The notes: generated by a model from the sequence alone, not told the origin. A stretch of 64,000 nucleotides of DNA from Feifania hominis (GCF_014384765.1 NZ_JACRSP010000005.1:124001-188000); one strand, 5' to 3'. Shown: positions 16,749-24,531, counted from the stretch's first letter. Made by a program: numbers and translations.

Positions 16749-17972
16749 TCAGTCCATGATGCTGTCTGCCACGAGCTGCGCCCACTGCTCGAGCGCAAGA
16801 GAGCTGCCGCCGGACTGATAGAAGAGCACATGCACAACGACGCAGCCGTCCTGTATCACAACCGTCGGAAAGTGCAGCCCGGTGTAGTAGGCCGTCGCAT
16901 AGTCCGCGCCGAGATCGAGCGGGCCGATCAGCTCAAAGCCCTTTTCGCGGCTGTCAATGCGGCGGTACTCGTGCGCGAGCCGCCGGGCGAGCCAGGGGCT
17001 CGCCGCCTCGTGGTAGTCGACATAGAGCCCGCCGTCCAGCAGAACGCTGCCGTCTGCGCCGGTGATCTGCGCGTGCTCGCCGTAGTCGAAATTGCGCGGG
17101 GCGAGCAGATCCGACCACTCCTTGACGCAGTTGAAGTTGAGACTCATGCCGCGCATGGTCATACGGTAGCCGACGCCGTCGGGGCCGGCAAAATCACGCA
17201 GGGTGGCAAAGGGAAACTCGCCCGCATAGTCCTCGAGCGGAATTTTATCCCCATTCATGACGTCGACGCTCCACCCGCGCAGCAGAAGAGCGGCAAACAG
17301 AACAATCAGCGCGAGCTGCAGCGCGTTTTTTGCATGGTAGCGGCCGGCTCTCTTCGGGCGGCTGTCTGCCGTCTCCCAGCCGCCGCTTCGAAGCTTCTTC
17401 TGCAGCCGGCGAAGAGAGAGAAAGGCCGCCAGGGAATCGGCGAACATCCACACGGCGAGCAGTGCCCCCAGAAGAAAAAACCAGGTTTTCACATTGATCA
17501 TGGTGAGAAACAGCCCGCCGCGCAGCATGAGAAGCGGATAGACGATCAGCCAGAACAGAATCGAGAGAACCGAGCCCGCCTGGCGCTTTTTCACGCTCTC
17601 CAACGCCAGCGCCTGCACCAGGGGATCGGTGTTCAGCTCCCGCGCGCCGGGCTCAAACGTGCGGTAGATGTAAAAGCCCCCGCGCCGCGCCACATAGCTC
17701 CAGGCGTATTTCTCGCCCAGCTCCACCGCCTGCAAGTCCGGCTCGCCGCCGTCGTCCGCCCACATGCTCGTGCTCTTCTGGGCGGCCTCGAGGCGGTATC
17801 GAGCGGGGCGGGGCTCGCCGCACTCAAAGACCGCCACACCGGCGAAAAAGCCATCCCGGGCCAGAAAGAACCCGCGGCCCGCCATGTCACAAAGCCAGCT
17901 CTCCATGCCCTCGACATCATAGGCGGGGCAGGGGGGCAGGCAGTATTTTCGCCGTCTCTTCTCGTCTGCCAT
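16749..17972 (-). CDS. DUF2812 membrane protein
   Basis: This 407-residue protein has the DUF2812 domain at residues 1-130 (MADEKRRRKYCLPPCPAYDV; ESWLCDMAGRGFFL), followed by hydrophobic segments near 165-215 and 245-265, and a C-terminal extracytoplasmic-looking region. Residue ranges are approximate. The start at 17972 is supported by GGAGGG and by lying two bases after the PadR stop; an upstream in-frame start would run into padR. Firmicutes PadR-DUF2812 pairs are common and usually respond to envelope stress or drugs. The exact function of DUF2812 is unknown. Confidence 0.8.
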   Translation of the reverse strand: MADEKRRRKYCLPPCPAYDVEGMESWLCDMAGRGFFLARDGFFAGVAVFECGEPRPARYRLEAAQKSTSMWADDGGEPDLQAVELGEKYAWSYVARRGGFYIYRTFEPGARELNTDPLVQALALESVKKRQAGSVLSILFWLIVYPLLMLRGGLFLTMINVKTWFFLLGALLAVWMFADSLAAFLSLRRLQKKLRSGGWETADSRPKRAGRYHAKNALQLALIVLFAALLLRGWSVDVMNGDKIPLEDYAGEFPFATLRDFAGPDGVGYRMTMRGMSLNFNCVKEWSDLLAPRNFDYGEHAQITGADGSVLLDGGLYVDYHEAASPWLARRLAHEYRRIDSREKGFELIGPLDLGADYATAYYTGLHFPTVVIQDGCVVVHVLFYQSGGSSLALEQWAQLVADSIMD

Positions 17973-17974
17973 CT

Positions 17975-18295
17975 TCAACCCTCCGACAGGCCGGCAGCCT
18001 CGGCGTCGGCAACACACTGCCGCAGACGCGCGAGCTCCTCGCGGTAGGCCGCCGCGCCTTTCTGTGTGATGCAATAGGTGCGCCGCCTGCCGTCGACCTC
18101 AATTTCCCGAATGTATTTTTCCCGCTCGAATTTGGCGAGAATGGTGTACAGCGTCGCCGGCCCGATTTTGAGCCGGCCGCCGGTGTGCCGGTCGATGTAA
18201 TCGGCAACATCCGTTCCGCACATGTCGTGCTGGCGAAAGGCCATGAGCACATAGAACATGGATTCCGTGAGCACTTCCATCGCCCTGCGCGGCAT
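17975..18295 (-). CDS. PadR family transcriptional regulator
   Basis: This 106-residue protein is a typical short PadR winged helix (MCGTDVADYIDRHTGGRLKIG; GPATLYTILAKFEREKYI; DGRRRTYCITQKGAAAY) with a short C-terminal dimerisation helix. It is the first gene of the operon, and its stop is two bases before the start of the DUF2812 gene. The promoter just upstream carries three ATGATAT-like sites, so autorepression is likely. The inducing signal is unknown. Confidence 0.9.
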   Translation of the reverse strand: MPRRAMEVLTESMFYVLMAFRQHDMCGTDVADYIDRHTGGRLKIGPATLYTILAKFEREKYIREIEVDGRRRTYCITQKGAAAYREELARLRQCVADAEAAGLSEG

Positions 18296-18312
18296 GGGAA
18301 TCCCCCCTGTAG

Positions 18313-18372
18313 GTGATATCGTATTATGATATCATTTTATGATATTATAAACCAAAAGGTGTGTCCTGTCAA
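18313..18372 (-). promoter_or_regulatory. padR promoter with AT-rich operator repeats
   Basis: On the minus strand there is a fully consensus promoter: TTGACA (18367-18372), 17-base spacer, TATAAT (18344-18349). Overlapping and just downstream of the -10 are TGATATC (18314-18320), the perfect palindrome ATGATATCAT (18326-18335) and ATGATAT (18339-18345). Their placement would block polymerase, consistent with PadR autorepression. Confidence 0.75.
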
Positions 18373-18457
18373 GCCGCCGCCGAAGACGGCCGCGCAAAGC
18401 GGGCGTCGGTGGGCTTCCAGGGCGACAAGAACAGCAAATGACAAACTGTCGTTTCAA

Positions 18458-18485
18458 AAGCGCCCCCGGGAGGGAGCTTTTTTTA
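18458..18485 (+). terminator. Terminator upstream of the recombinase gene
   Basis: An imperfect stem (AAGC..CCC / GGG..GCTT) is followed by seven T residues. It insulates the recombinase from upstream transcription. Confidence 0.55.
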
Positions 18486-18567
18486 TCTGTTCGTCAAACA
18501 GGGTAAGACAGGTGTAAGATACAGCCGGATGGCAAACACTAGGGAAAAAGAGAAACGGAGGGCCCTT

Positions 18568-19410
18568 ATGAACCAAAAGGAATATCCGCCCGAGGTGCAG
18601 AGCTTTCTCGAGCATTTGCGCGCCATGGAGCGCAGCGAGAGCACCATTGAAAAGTACCGCAGAGACATTCAACTGTTTTACCAGCATCTGCCGCAGGGCG
18701 GGCAGATCACGAGAGAAGCCACTGCCGCGTTCAAGAGCGCGCTCTGCGCGCACCGGGCAGCTGCCACCGTAAACTCCATGCTGGTGGCGCTCAACGGCTA
18801 TCTCACCTACATCGGCAGACCCGATTGTCGGGTGAAGCTGCTGCGGCGCCAGCGCAGACTCTTTCGCGAACAGAGCCGGGAACTGACGCGCGGGGAGTAC
18901 GAGCGGCTGCTCGCAGCGGCCGCCCATGCCGGGCGCGAGAGGCTCGGGCTTTTGCTGCAGGCCATCTGCGCCACAGGCGTGCGCGTGGGCGAGGTGAAGT
19001 ATCTCACGGTGGAAGCTGCGCGCGCCGGAAAGGCTGAGATTGCGCTCAAGGGCAAGGTGCGCACCATTTTGCTGCCCGGCAAGCTCTCGCGCAAGCTTCT
19101 GCGGTATGCCGCGGGACAAAAAATCGCCTCGGGCGAGATCTTTCTCACCCGAGGCGGTCGAAGTCTTTCCCGCAAGCTGATCTGGGCCGAGATGAAGCGC
19201 CTGTGCAGCCGTGCGGGGGTGGAGCCGTCCAAGGTATTTCCGCACAACCTGCGCCATCTGTTCGCGCGCTGTTTCTACCAGTCCTGCCGCGACATCGTCC
19301 GGCTCGCGGATGTACTGGGTCACTCCAGCGTGGAGACCACGCGCATCTACCTTGTCTCAACCGGTGCGGAGCACGAGAGAACGCTCGACCGGCTCAGACT
19401 GATCTCATAG
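18568..19410 (+). CDS. Tyrosine recombinase, putative DNA invertase of the adjacent switch
   Basis: This 280-residue protein is a complete tyrosine recombinase. Residues 1-90 form the SAM-like core-binding domain and 100-280 the catalytic domain. Catalytic residues are visible as Arg in ATGVRVGEVKYL, His-x-x-Arg in HNLRHLFA, His in LGHSSVETT and the nucleophile Tyr in RIYL. ATG 18568 follows GGAGGG; an earlier in-frame ATG at 18529 has no site. The gene ends with TAG at 19408-19410, and a 27-bp inverted repeat begins at its last base. That placement, the small size and the lack of other mobile-element genes favour a dedicated site-specific invertase (RecV/FimB type) over a phage integrase. 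XerC/D is possible but less likely here. Confidence 0.88.
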   Translation: MNQKEYPPEVQSFLEHLRAMERSESTIEKYRRDIQLFYQHLPQGGQITREATAAFKSALCAHRAAATVNSMLVALNGYLTYIGRPDCRVKLLRRQRRLFREQSRELTRGEYERLLAAAAHAGRERLGLLLQAICATGVRVGEVKYLTVEAARAGKAEIALKGKVRTILLPGKLSRKLLRYAAGQKIASGEIFLTRGGRSLSRKLIWAEMKRLCSRAGVEPSKVFPHNLRHLFARCFYQSCRDIVRLADVLGHSSVETTRIYLVSTGAEHERTLDRLRLIS

Positions 19411-19436
19411 ACAAAATCAGAATTTTGTCCACTTCC
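19410..19436 (+). repeat. Left 27-bp inverted repeat of the putative switch
   Basis: It starts at the last base of the recombinase stop codon and is the exact reverse complement of 19644-19670. Its first 20 bases are themselves a near-palindrome (GACAAAAT-CAGA-ATTTTGTC), as expected of a core site bound by two recombinase monomers; ...CACTTCC follows. Confidence 0.9.
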
Positions 19437-19476
19437 ATAGCAGAATACATAGAAAATCCATTTTTGTGACACCTCT

Positions 19477-19505
19477 AGATTACCATGATTTCCCCTCGAA
19501 TTCAA
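19477..19505 (-). promoter_or_regulatory. Possible promoter inside the invertible segment
   Basis: On the minus strand there is TTGAAT (19500-19505), a 17-base spacer and TAATCT (19477-19482), preceded by TGG as an extended -10. The match is moderate. As drawn it points away from the SLH gene; after inversion it would drive it. Confidence 0.45.
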
Positions 19506-19529
19506 TCATTTTTGTGTTTGGAACGCAGG

Positions 19530-19582
19530 AAACCAGGCCGACGAATCGCTTGAATCTTCATCGGTCTGGTTTTGTTGTTTTT
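19530..19582 (+). terminator. Terminator 1 within the invertible segment
   Basis: A 16-bp stem (AAACCAGGCCGACGAA with two G-T pairs) with an 11-base loop is followed by TTTTGTTGTTTTT. Its T tract is present only in this orientation. Confidence 0.85.
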
Positions 19583-19617
19583 CAGCGGCTCTTTTTGGCG
19601 GAACCGCTGTTTTTTTT
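19583..19617 (+). terminator. Terminator 2 within the invertible segment
   Basis: The stem CAGCGG / CCGCTG is followed by eight T residues. A further small hairpin CGCG...CGCG follows at 19618-19632. Confidence 0.75.
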
Positions 19618-19643
19618 CGCGTTTTTTACGCGATGCCCAGCGG

Positions 19644-19670
19644 GGAAGTGGACAAAATTCTGATTTTGTC
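19644..19670 (-). repeat. Right 27-bp inverted repeat of the putative switch
   Basis: It is an exact reverse complement of 19410-19436 and lies 80 bases before the start codon of the SLH protein gene. Confidence 0.9.
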
Positions 19671-19750
19671 CACCCCTGAATCCGAGGGAGGAGTGATGCG
19701 GCACTCACTGTGACAGACGACCCCAAAAGACTAAGAGGAGGAAATGCAAC

Positions 19751-21601
19751 ATGAGTACAAGATGCAAAAAGTGGCTTGCCTGCGCGCTTGCGGTGGGTAT
19801 GCTCCTCGCGGCACTGCCGGCGACGGCCCTCGCCGCCGCGAGTGAAATCACCGGCGTGAGCGTGGTGGACGGGGACGACGGCTACACCGAGGTGGAAACC
19901 CCCGTGCCGGGCCAGAAGCTGACGGCAAACATCCAGACTGACGACGGCGTGATCGGCGCCTACCCGCGCGATGAGAGAGCGAGCTACAAATGGTACTACG
20001 AGGACAGCAGCGATACCGTGCTCGGCACAGAGCCGACCTACACGGTCACCGGCGACAACGCCGACAGAACTCTCTGCGTCGAGGTCAACGTGGAGGGCCT
20101 CACAGGCGGCCCGCAGACCTGGAAGGCGACCGCCGCCGTGCCGAAGCCCACGGTTGACAGCGTGAGCGTGGTGGACGGAGACGACGGCTACACCCCGGTG
20201 GAAACCCCTGCGCCGGGCCAGAAGCTGACGGCAAACATCGTCACGAGCGTGGGCGTGATCGGCTCCTACCCGCGCCATGAAAAGGCCCACTACAAATGGT
20301 ACTACAAGGACAGCAGCGACACCGTGCTCGGCACGGAGCCGACCTACACCGTCACCGGCGACAACGCCGACCGGACTCTCTGTGTGGATGTGAGCGTGGA
20401 CGGCTACGAGGGGACAAAGACCTGGGAGGCAACCGCCGCCGTGCCGAAACCCACAGTCGACAGTGTAAACGTGGTGGACGGAGACGACGGCTACACCCCG
20501 GTGACCGTCCCCGTCGCCGGTCAGAAGCTGACGGCAAACATCGTCACAAGCGTGGGTGAGATCGGGTCCTATCCGCGCCATGAAAAAGCACACTACACCT
20601 GGCACTACGAGGGCAGCGACGCGGTGCTCGGCACCGAGCCCGTCTTCACGGTCACACAGGACAACCTCGCACAGGTGCTCTGCGTGGATGTGAGCATCGA
20701 GGGCTATGAGGGCACAGCGAGCTGGACGGCCGCAGGCGCCGTAGAGGAACCCGCCGTGACCCCGCCCTCCGGCGGCGGTGGCGGCACCATTGTCGCGCCC
20801 TATGCGATCACCGTTGACAAGAGCGAGCACGGAACCGTGACGGCGAGCTCTCCGAGCGCTGTCACAGGCACCACCGTCACCCTGACGGTCACGCCTGATC
20901 AGGGCTACTTCCTCAAGAGCATCAGCGCCGTAGACGGGGCGGGAACCACCCTGTCGCTGACCGAGCTCGACGGCGGTAAATACACCTTTACCATGCCCGG
21001 CAGCGCCGTCACCGTCAAAGCGGTCTTTGCGCCGGACGGCAGCGCAACCGGTCTGCCCTTTGCCGACGTCCGAGAAAACGACTGGTATCTCGGCGCGGTG
21101 CGCTACGTCTACGAGGCGGGTATGATGAACGGTGTCGCCGCTGACGCCTTTGCCCCCAACGCGACGCTGACCCGCGGCATGATTGCCCAGGTGCTTTACA
21201 ACCTCGAGAGCAGGCCGGCAGTCACCGGCTCCGCCTTTGACGATGTGGCCGCGGGCGCCTGGTATGCGAGCGCGGTCAACTGGGCCGCCTCGAAGCAAAT
21301 CGTGGGCGGCTACGGCGGCGGTCTCTTCGGCCCCGAGGACAGCATCACCCGCGAGCAGATGGCGGCAACGCTGCTGCGCTATGCCGGATACAAGGGCTAT
21401 GATGTGAGCCAGAGAGGCGATCTGTCGGCCTTTGCCGACGGCGCAGAGACCTCCGCCTGGGCGGTTGAGTCGATGCAGTGGGCCGTCGGTACGGGACTTC
21501 TCTCCGGCAGGGAAAACGCCGTACTCGATCCGACCGGCACAGCCACCCGCGCCGAGGTGGCGCAGATTCTCATGAACTTCTGTGAGAAAATCGCAAAGTG
21601 A
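19751..21601 (+). CDS. SLH surface protein with three ~100-residue tandem repeats
   Basis: This is a 616-residue secreted protein. A signal peptide (residues 1-28, ending ATALAAA) is followed by three tandem repeats beginning near residues 36, 138 and 239, each with VVDGDDGYT, GQKLTANI and WYY/WHY..VLGTEP blocks. A glycine hinge (SGGGGG) and a beta-rich InlB-like module (ITVDKSEHGTVTA... to about 430) follow. Three SLH domains (435-616, e.g. FADVRENDWYLGAVRYVYEAG) would fix it to the cell wall. AGAGGAGG precedes the ATG. Upstream lies the invertible segment whose terminators would block read-through in the orientation given, so the gene may be OFF here. Function is likely adhesive or protective, as an inference from architecture. 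Confidence 0.9.
   Translation: MSTRCKKWLACALAVGMLLAALPATALAAASEITGVSVVDGDDGYTEVETPVPGQKLTANIQTDDGVIGAYPRDERASYKWYYEDSSDTVLGTEPTYTVTGDNADRTLCVEVNVEGLTGGPQTWKATAAVPKPTVDSVSVVDGDDGYTPVETPAPGQKLTANIVTSVGVIGSYPRHEKAHYKWYYKDSSDTVLGTEPTYTVTGDNADRTLCVDVSVDGYEGTKTWEATAAVPKPTVDSVNVVDGDDGYTPVTVPVAGQKLTANIVTSVGEIGSYPRHEKAHYTWHYEGSDAVLGTEPVFTVTQDNLAQVLCVDVSIEGYEGTASWTAAGAVEEPAVTPPSGGGGGTIVAPYAITVDKSEHGTVTASSPSAVTGTTVTLTVTPDQGYFLKSISAVDGAGTTLSLTELDGGKYTFTMPGSAVTVKAVFAPDGSATGLPFADVRENDWYLGAVRYVYEAGMMNGVAADAFAPNATLTRGMIAQVLYNLESRPAVTGSAFDDVAAGAWYASAVNWAASKQIVGGYGGGLFGPEDSITREQMAATLLRYAGYKGYDVSQRGDLSAFADGAETSAWAVESMQWAVGTGLLSGRENAVLDPTGTATRAEVAQILMNFCEKIAK
19856..20760 (+). repeat. Three tandem ~303-306 bp coding repeats
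   Basis: The units start near 19856, 20162 and 20465 (spacing 306 and 303 bases) and are very similar at DNA level, especially over GTGGTGGACGG and CAGAAGCTGACGGCAAACAT. Such repeats can expand or contract by recombination. Confidence 0.85.
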
Positions 21602-21613
21602 CCACTCTCTAAT

Positions 21614-21648
21614 AGAGGGGCGCTCCCACGGGAGCGCCCCTCTTTTTT
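21614..21648 (+). terminator. Terminator after the SLH repeat protein
   Basis: A 13-bp stem AGAGGGGCGCTCC / GGAGCGCCCCTCT is followed by six T residues. Confidence 0.92.
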
Positions 21649-21732
21649 GCCAGCGGCGGGTGTCCGCACGGGTATTTTTTATACAATTTCGGCCGTGTGA
21701 CAAAAGTTTTGACACCGGCACGGTGCTGTCGA

Positions 21733-21761
21733 TTGCAGGGCGGGATGCGCGGCGCTACACT
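21733..21761 (+). promoter_or_regulatory. Promoter of the small membrane protein pair
   Basis: TTGCAG (21733-21738), 17-base spacer, TACACT (21756-21761), about 30 bases before the ATG at 21791. Confidence 0.5.
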
Positions 21762-21790
21762 GGAACCAGTGAGAAAAAGGAGTGTCGGTT

Positions 21791-22081
21791 ATGAAGAAAA
21801 TCGGAAAAATCCTCATGGCGCTGGGCACTGCCGCCGGGGCGGCGGGCGCTGTGGCGCTCGCGCGCGAGGCGCGGCGGACAAGGCAGGCAGAACAGGCTCT
21901 CGAGCAGATGCCGCTGCACCAGCTCAGAGAAAGATTTGCCGCGGTGCACCGGGAGCCCGGCCGCACGGTTATCACCATTCCCGACAGCATGCTTCTGGCC
22001 GATAAGCTGAGAGTCTGCGCGGGTGTTTTGAGAAAGCCGAAAGGGGGCGCCGGGGATGCGGAGAGTGGAAGCGAACTTTGA
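21791..22081 (+). CDS. Small membrane-anchored protein, unknown function (96 aa)
   Basis: This 96-residue protein has one N-terminal hydrophobic segment (ILMALGTAAGAAGAVALA) after a basic start (MKKIGK). A charged cytoplasmic-type domain follows, with LADKLRVCAGVLRKPKG near the end. ATG 21791 lies 8 bases after AAGGAG; a GTG at 21782 falls inside that site. Its 3' end overlaps the next gene by 26 bases, implying coupling. I recognise no family. Confidence 0.65.
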   Translation: MKKIGKILMALGTAAGAAGAVALAREARRTRQAEQALEQMPLHQLRERFAAVHREPGRTVITIPDSMLLADKLRVCAGVLRKPKGGAGDAESGSEL

Positions 22082-22649
22082 CTTCGCGCGTGAAATTGCC
22101 GCGCGGTGGAACAAAAAGCTCAAATCGGTGCGCATTGCGAGTTTTGTCATCAGCGTCCTGATGGTGGTCTGCGCCGTGCTGTGCATGGTCTTCCCCGTGC
22201 AGTCGGTAGTCGTGGCCGAGATACTCGCCGCCGTTGTCATCATCGCGCTGGGCGTCTATGAGTGCGTCGACTACTTCTGCGCACCCGCCTATCTGCGCGA
22301 GGCCGGTGTGCTCGTCAGCGGCATTCTCAACGCCGTGCTCGGCGTCATGCTGCTCTGCTCCCCGAGGGGGGCTGCCATTTCGAGCTTTGCGTTTCTCTTC
22401 GGCGTTGTGATGATGGTGCTCGGCGTCGACAAGATCGCCCTCGCGGGCAAGCTGAGTTACTTTGCCGTCACCGGCTACGGCTGGGTGGTCGCAAGCGGCG
22501 TGCTGAACGTCCTGGGTGCGGTGGCTTTCTTCGTCGCCCCGTTTTTCTCGACACTGGTGCTGCACGCAGTGATCGCAGGCTATCTTCTCATCGACGGCGT
22601 GACGCTCTTCATTGAGGCGATCTCGATGAAAGATCTGAAAATCCGCTGA
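22056..22649 (+). CDS. DUF308 (HdeD-like) membrane protein
   Basis: This 197-residue protein has six hydrophobic helices, in the DUF308/HdeD style of paired-helix repeats: SFVISVLMVVCAVLCMVFP, ILAAVVIIALGVYECVDYF, VLVSGILNAVLGVMLLC, ISSFAFLFGVVMMVLGVDKI, then two more. HdeD of E. coli is linked to acid resistance, but DUF308 proteins in Firmicutes have no established function. Translation starts inside the preceding gene. A bidirectional terminator separates it from the convergent ferredoxin-type gene. Confidence 0.82.
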   Translation: MRRVEANFDFAREIAARWNKKLKSVRIASFVISVLMVVCAVLCMVFPVQSVVVAEILAAVVIIALGVYECVDYFCAPAYLREAGVLVSGILNAVLGVMLLCSPRGAAISSFAFLFGVVMMVLGVDKIALAGKLSYFAVTGYGWVVASGVLNVLGAVAFFVAPFFSTLVLHAVIAGYLLIDGVTLFIEAISMKDLKIR

Positions 22650-22660
22650 ACATGACAAAA

Positions 22661-22690
22661 GAGCGCGCCCCTTTTTGGGGCGCGCTCTGC
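22661..22690. terminator. Bidirectional hairpin between convergent genes
   Basis: The perfect stem GAGCGCGCCCC / GGGGCGCGCTC has loop TTTTT. On the minus strand it is followed by TTTT, so it mainly ends the ferredoxin-type gene. Confidence 0.8.
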
Positions 22691-22692
22691 GT

Positions 22693-23520
22693 TCAAAGGT
22701 ACAGGGCCTTTTTGGGGCAGGTCTCGATGCAGGAGAAGCACAGAATGCACTCGGTTCCAAAGCGGCGGTTTCGCGCGTTGTTTGTCATGTCGACGTCCAT
22801 TGGGCAGACGCTTTTACAGACCCCGCAGCCGACGCACTTCGCCGTGTCGTTTTTCACGCGCAGCAGGGAGAAGTAGCTCGCGGGTTTTAAAAAGACCGTA
22901 ACGGGACAGACATATTTGCAAAAGGCCCGATTGTCGCGCAGCGCAAAAGCAAGGCCGATTCCCACCGCATAGTAGAGCAGATTGCCCGCGAGAAAGCTCC
23001 AGAACATGATGCTCTCGAGGTTGGGAACCCGCAGCACGAAGAGAGCCCCCACAAAGAGCAGCGAGAGCGCAAAAACCAGGTACCGCACCACGCCGAGCCG
23101 CCGAAGTCTCGGCGCGCGGGGTGTCTTGAAGGGCAGCAGATCGAGCACCATTGCCGTCCAGCAGGCGTAGCCGCACCAGCCCCGACCGAAGAAGAGCGGG
23201 CCGAGTATCTTGGCGACGACATAGTGGATGACCGCCGCCTCGAACACGCCAAGAAACAGATAGTACCAGAAGCCCTCAATCTGCATATTCTCTCCACGGA
23301 GAATCCCGAGGTAGACTAGCATGTAGAGCCCGACGGCAAACTGTACGACCGTGCGGGCATGGCGCAGACGTGCGGCGTAAAAGGCGGTGCCGAGTGCGAG
23401 ACAGGTGCCGATGTAGGAGAAGTTGAACAGGTAGAAGAGGTTGTCGAGCATGAGCCACAGTGTGACGGCAATCGCCTCAAAGAGCAGCCAAAGCAGTACC
23501 GAGACCGTGTATTTTTTCAT
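22693..23520 (-). CDS. NapH/YccM-like membrane polyferredoxin
   Basis: This 275-residue integral membrane protein has about six hydrophobic segments, a CGYACW site (about residue 117), a CKYVCPV site after the last helices, and two classical [4Fe-4S] motifs at the C terminus (CVGCGVCKSVCPMDV; CILCFSCIETCPKKAL). Proteins of this plan pass electrons between the quinone pool or membrane carriers and a periplasmic or cytosolic partner, but no partner gene is adjacent. ATG 23520 has GGGAGG five bases upstream; a GTG two codons earlier is too close to it. Confidence 0.85.
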   Translation of the reverse strand: MKKYTVSVLLWLLFEAIAVTLWLMLDNLFYLFNFSYIGTCLALGTAFYAARLRHARTVVQFAVGLYMLVYLGILRGENMQIEGFWYYLFLGVFEAAVIHYVVAKILGPLFFGRGWCGYACWTAMVLDLLPFKTPRAPRLRRLGVVRYLVFALSLLFVGALFVLRVPNLESIMFWSFLAGNLLYYAVGIGLAFALRDNRAFCKYVCPVTVFLKPASYFSLLRVKNDTAKCVGCGVCKSVCPMDVDMTNNARNRRFGTECILCFSCIETCPKKALYL

Positions 23521-23567
23521 AGCCACCTCCCTGGCGCATCCGCCTGTTGTGCGGGCGCCGCAGGCTT

Positions 23568-23597
23568 ATAATACCATGTTCCCCGGCGGCCATGCAA
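23568..23597 (-). promoter_or_regulatory. Promoter of the polyferredoxin gene
   Basis: On the minus strand: TTGCAT (23592-23597), 18-base spacer, TATTAT (23568-23573) preceded by TGG. Confidence 0.55.
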
Positions 23598-23758
23598 GGG
23601 GAGCACATGGCAGGAGAATCCCCCGCGCCGCCACATGACTGGAACACAGATGGCGTACGCCATGTTTTGCGCGTGGAATGGGATGGCAGAGCCGATTCAG
23701 CTGCCCGGCAGAGTGTCGGCCACGCGTAAAAAACCTGTTATTTTGCGATCTGTTTGCC

Positions 23759-23787
23759 TTGACGCAGGACAGGCGGCGGGATATACT
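23759..23787 (+). promoter_or_regulatory. Promoter of the stalk-domain protein gene
   Basis: TTGACG (23759-23764), 17-base spacer, TATACT (23782-23787). The start codon is 43 bases downstream. Confidence 0.75.
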
Positions 23788-23829
23788 CTTCTTGCAAGAA
23801 CCCAAATTCATATTGTGAGGGAACAAAAG

Positions 23830-24531
23830 ATGAAAAAGAGAACCATTGGTATCCTGCTCGCTCTGACCCTTTGCCTTGGCTTCTGTGCCGGCGCTCTCGC
23901 AACCGACGGCAACGAGACCATCAGCGCGATTCTCAACCGTAAGGTCAAAATCTCCTACAACGGCGAGATTCAGAATCTCAAAGACGGCAACGGCGTCGCG
24001 GTCTATCCGCTGACCTACAACGGCACGACCTATCTGCCGGTTCGCGCGGTTGCGGGTCTTCTGGGTCTGCCGGTCGACTTTGACTCCTCGACGGACACCG
24101 TTCTGCTCGGCACCTCAGAGAAGCAGCCCTCTGCGCTGGTCAGCAAGACCAACAGCGGCACCAATGAGTACTCCTGGATCATCCGTGAGAGCGAAGAGCT
24201 CAAGATCACCGGCGACTCCGGCATTCAGGAATATCAAAACGGCATCGCCTGGAAAATCTGGAACGGCAGCGCCTCGGTCAGCAGGGAGCGCGTGCTCTAC
24301 TTTGATCTGAGCGGCCACACCGAGATCAGCTTCACCGCGTGGAGCGACATTGCGGCGAAAGTCTATGTCTACGATCAGGACTACAACGTGCTCACCTCGT
24401 TTGAGCTGACGCCGAACGCCCTGACGCCCAAGACCGTCAACATCGCCGGCGCGAGCAAGATCGCCTTTGGTGCCAACGGCCCTGCCGGCTCCAAGGGCAT
24501 GCTCAAGATTCTCGACGCCACAGTAAAATAA
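23830..24531 (+). CDS. Secreted stalk-domain (copper amine oxidase N-like) protein
   Basis: This 233-residue exported protein has signal peptide MKKRTIGILLALTLCLGFCA..ALA (residues 1-24). Residues 30-95 form the short domain named after the copper amine oxidase N terminus, with LPVRAVAGLLGLPVDFD. The remainder (110-233) looks like a galactose-binding/NPCBM-type beta sandwich (YFDLSGHTEISFTAW..KVYVYDQDYNVLTSFEL). Such proteins are usually cell-wall or carbohydrate-binding. It is a single-gene transcript with its own promoter and terminator. Confidence 0.82.
   Translation: MKKRTIGILLALTLCLGFCAGALATDGNETISAILNRKVKISYNGEIQNLKDGNGVAVYPLTYNGTTYLPVRAVAGLLGLPVDFDSSTDTVLLGTSEKQPSALVSKTNSGTNEYSWIIRESEELKITGDSGIQEYQNGIAWKIWNGSASVSRERVLYFDLSGHTEISFTAWSDIAAKVYVYDQDYNVLTSFELTPNALTPKTVNIAGASKIAFGANGPAGSKGMLKILDATVK

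Larger units (their letters stand above)
19437..19643. other. Putative 207-bp invertible segment
   Basis: It is bounded by perfect 27-bp inverted repeats and contains no gene. In the present orientation it carries two terminators facing the SLH gene, at 19530-19582 and 19583-19617. Reading the other strand, the same hairpins lack T tracts, and a possible promoter (19477-19505) points left. Inversion would therefore remove termination and aim the promoter at the SLH gene. Confidence 0.75.
23521..23829. other. Divergent intergenic region, polyferredoxin / stalk protein
   Basis: No gene is supported. It holds the two promoters listed separately and a perfect 14-bp palindrome ATGGCGTACGCCAT (23650-23663) of unknown role. 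Confidence 0.5.

Noticed and set aside
18568..19410. The recombinase as XerC/XerD or a phage integrase
   Set aside because: There are no phage genes or dif-like site nearby, and the perfect inverted repeats start at its stop codon. A dedicated invertase is the simpler reading, though not proved.
19410..19670. The 27-bp inverted repeats as arms of one long terminator or as transposon ends
   Set aside because: They are 207 bp apart, contain their own small dyads, and enclose complete terminators but no transposase; target-site duplications are not seen.
19502..21721. Open frame opposite the repeat SLH protein (739 codons)
   Set aside because: It mirrors the repeats of the real gene and has no ribosome site or recognisable domain.
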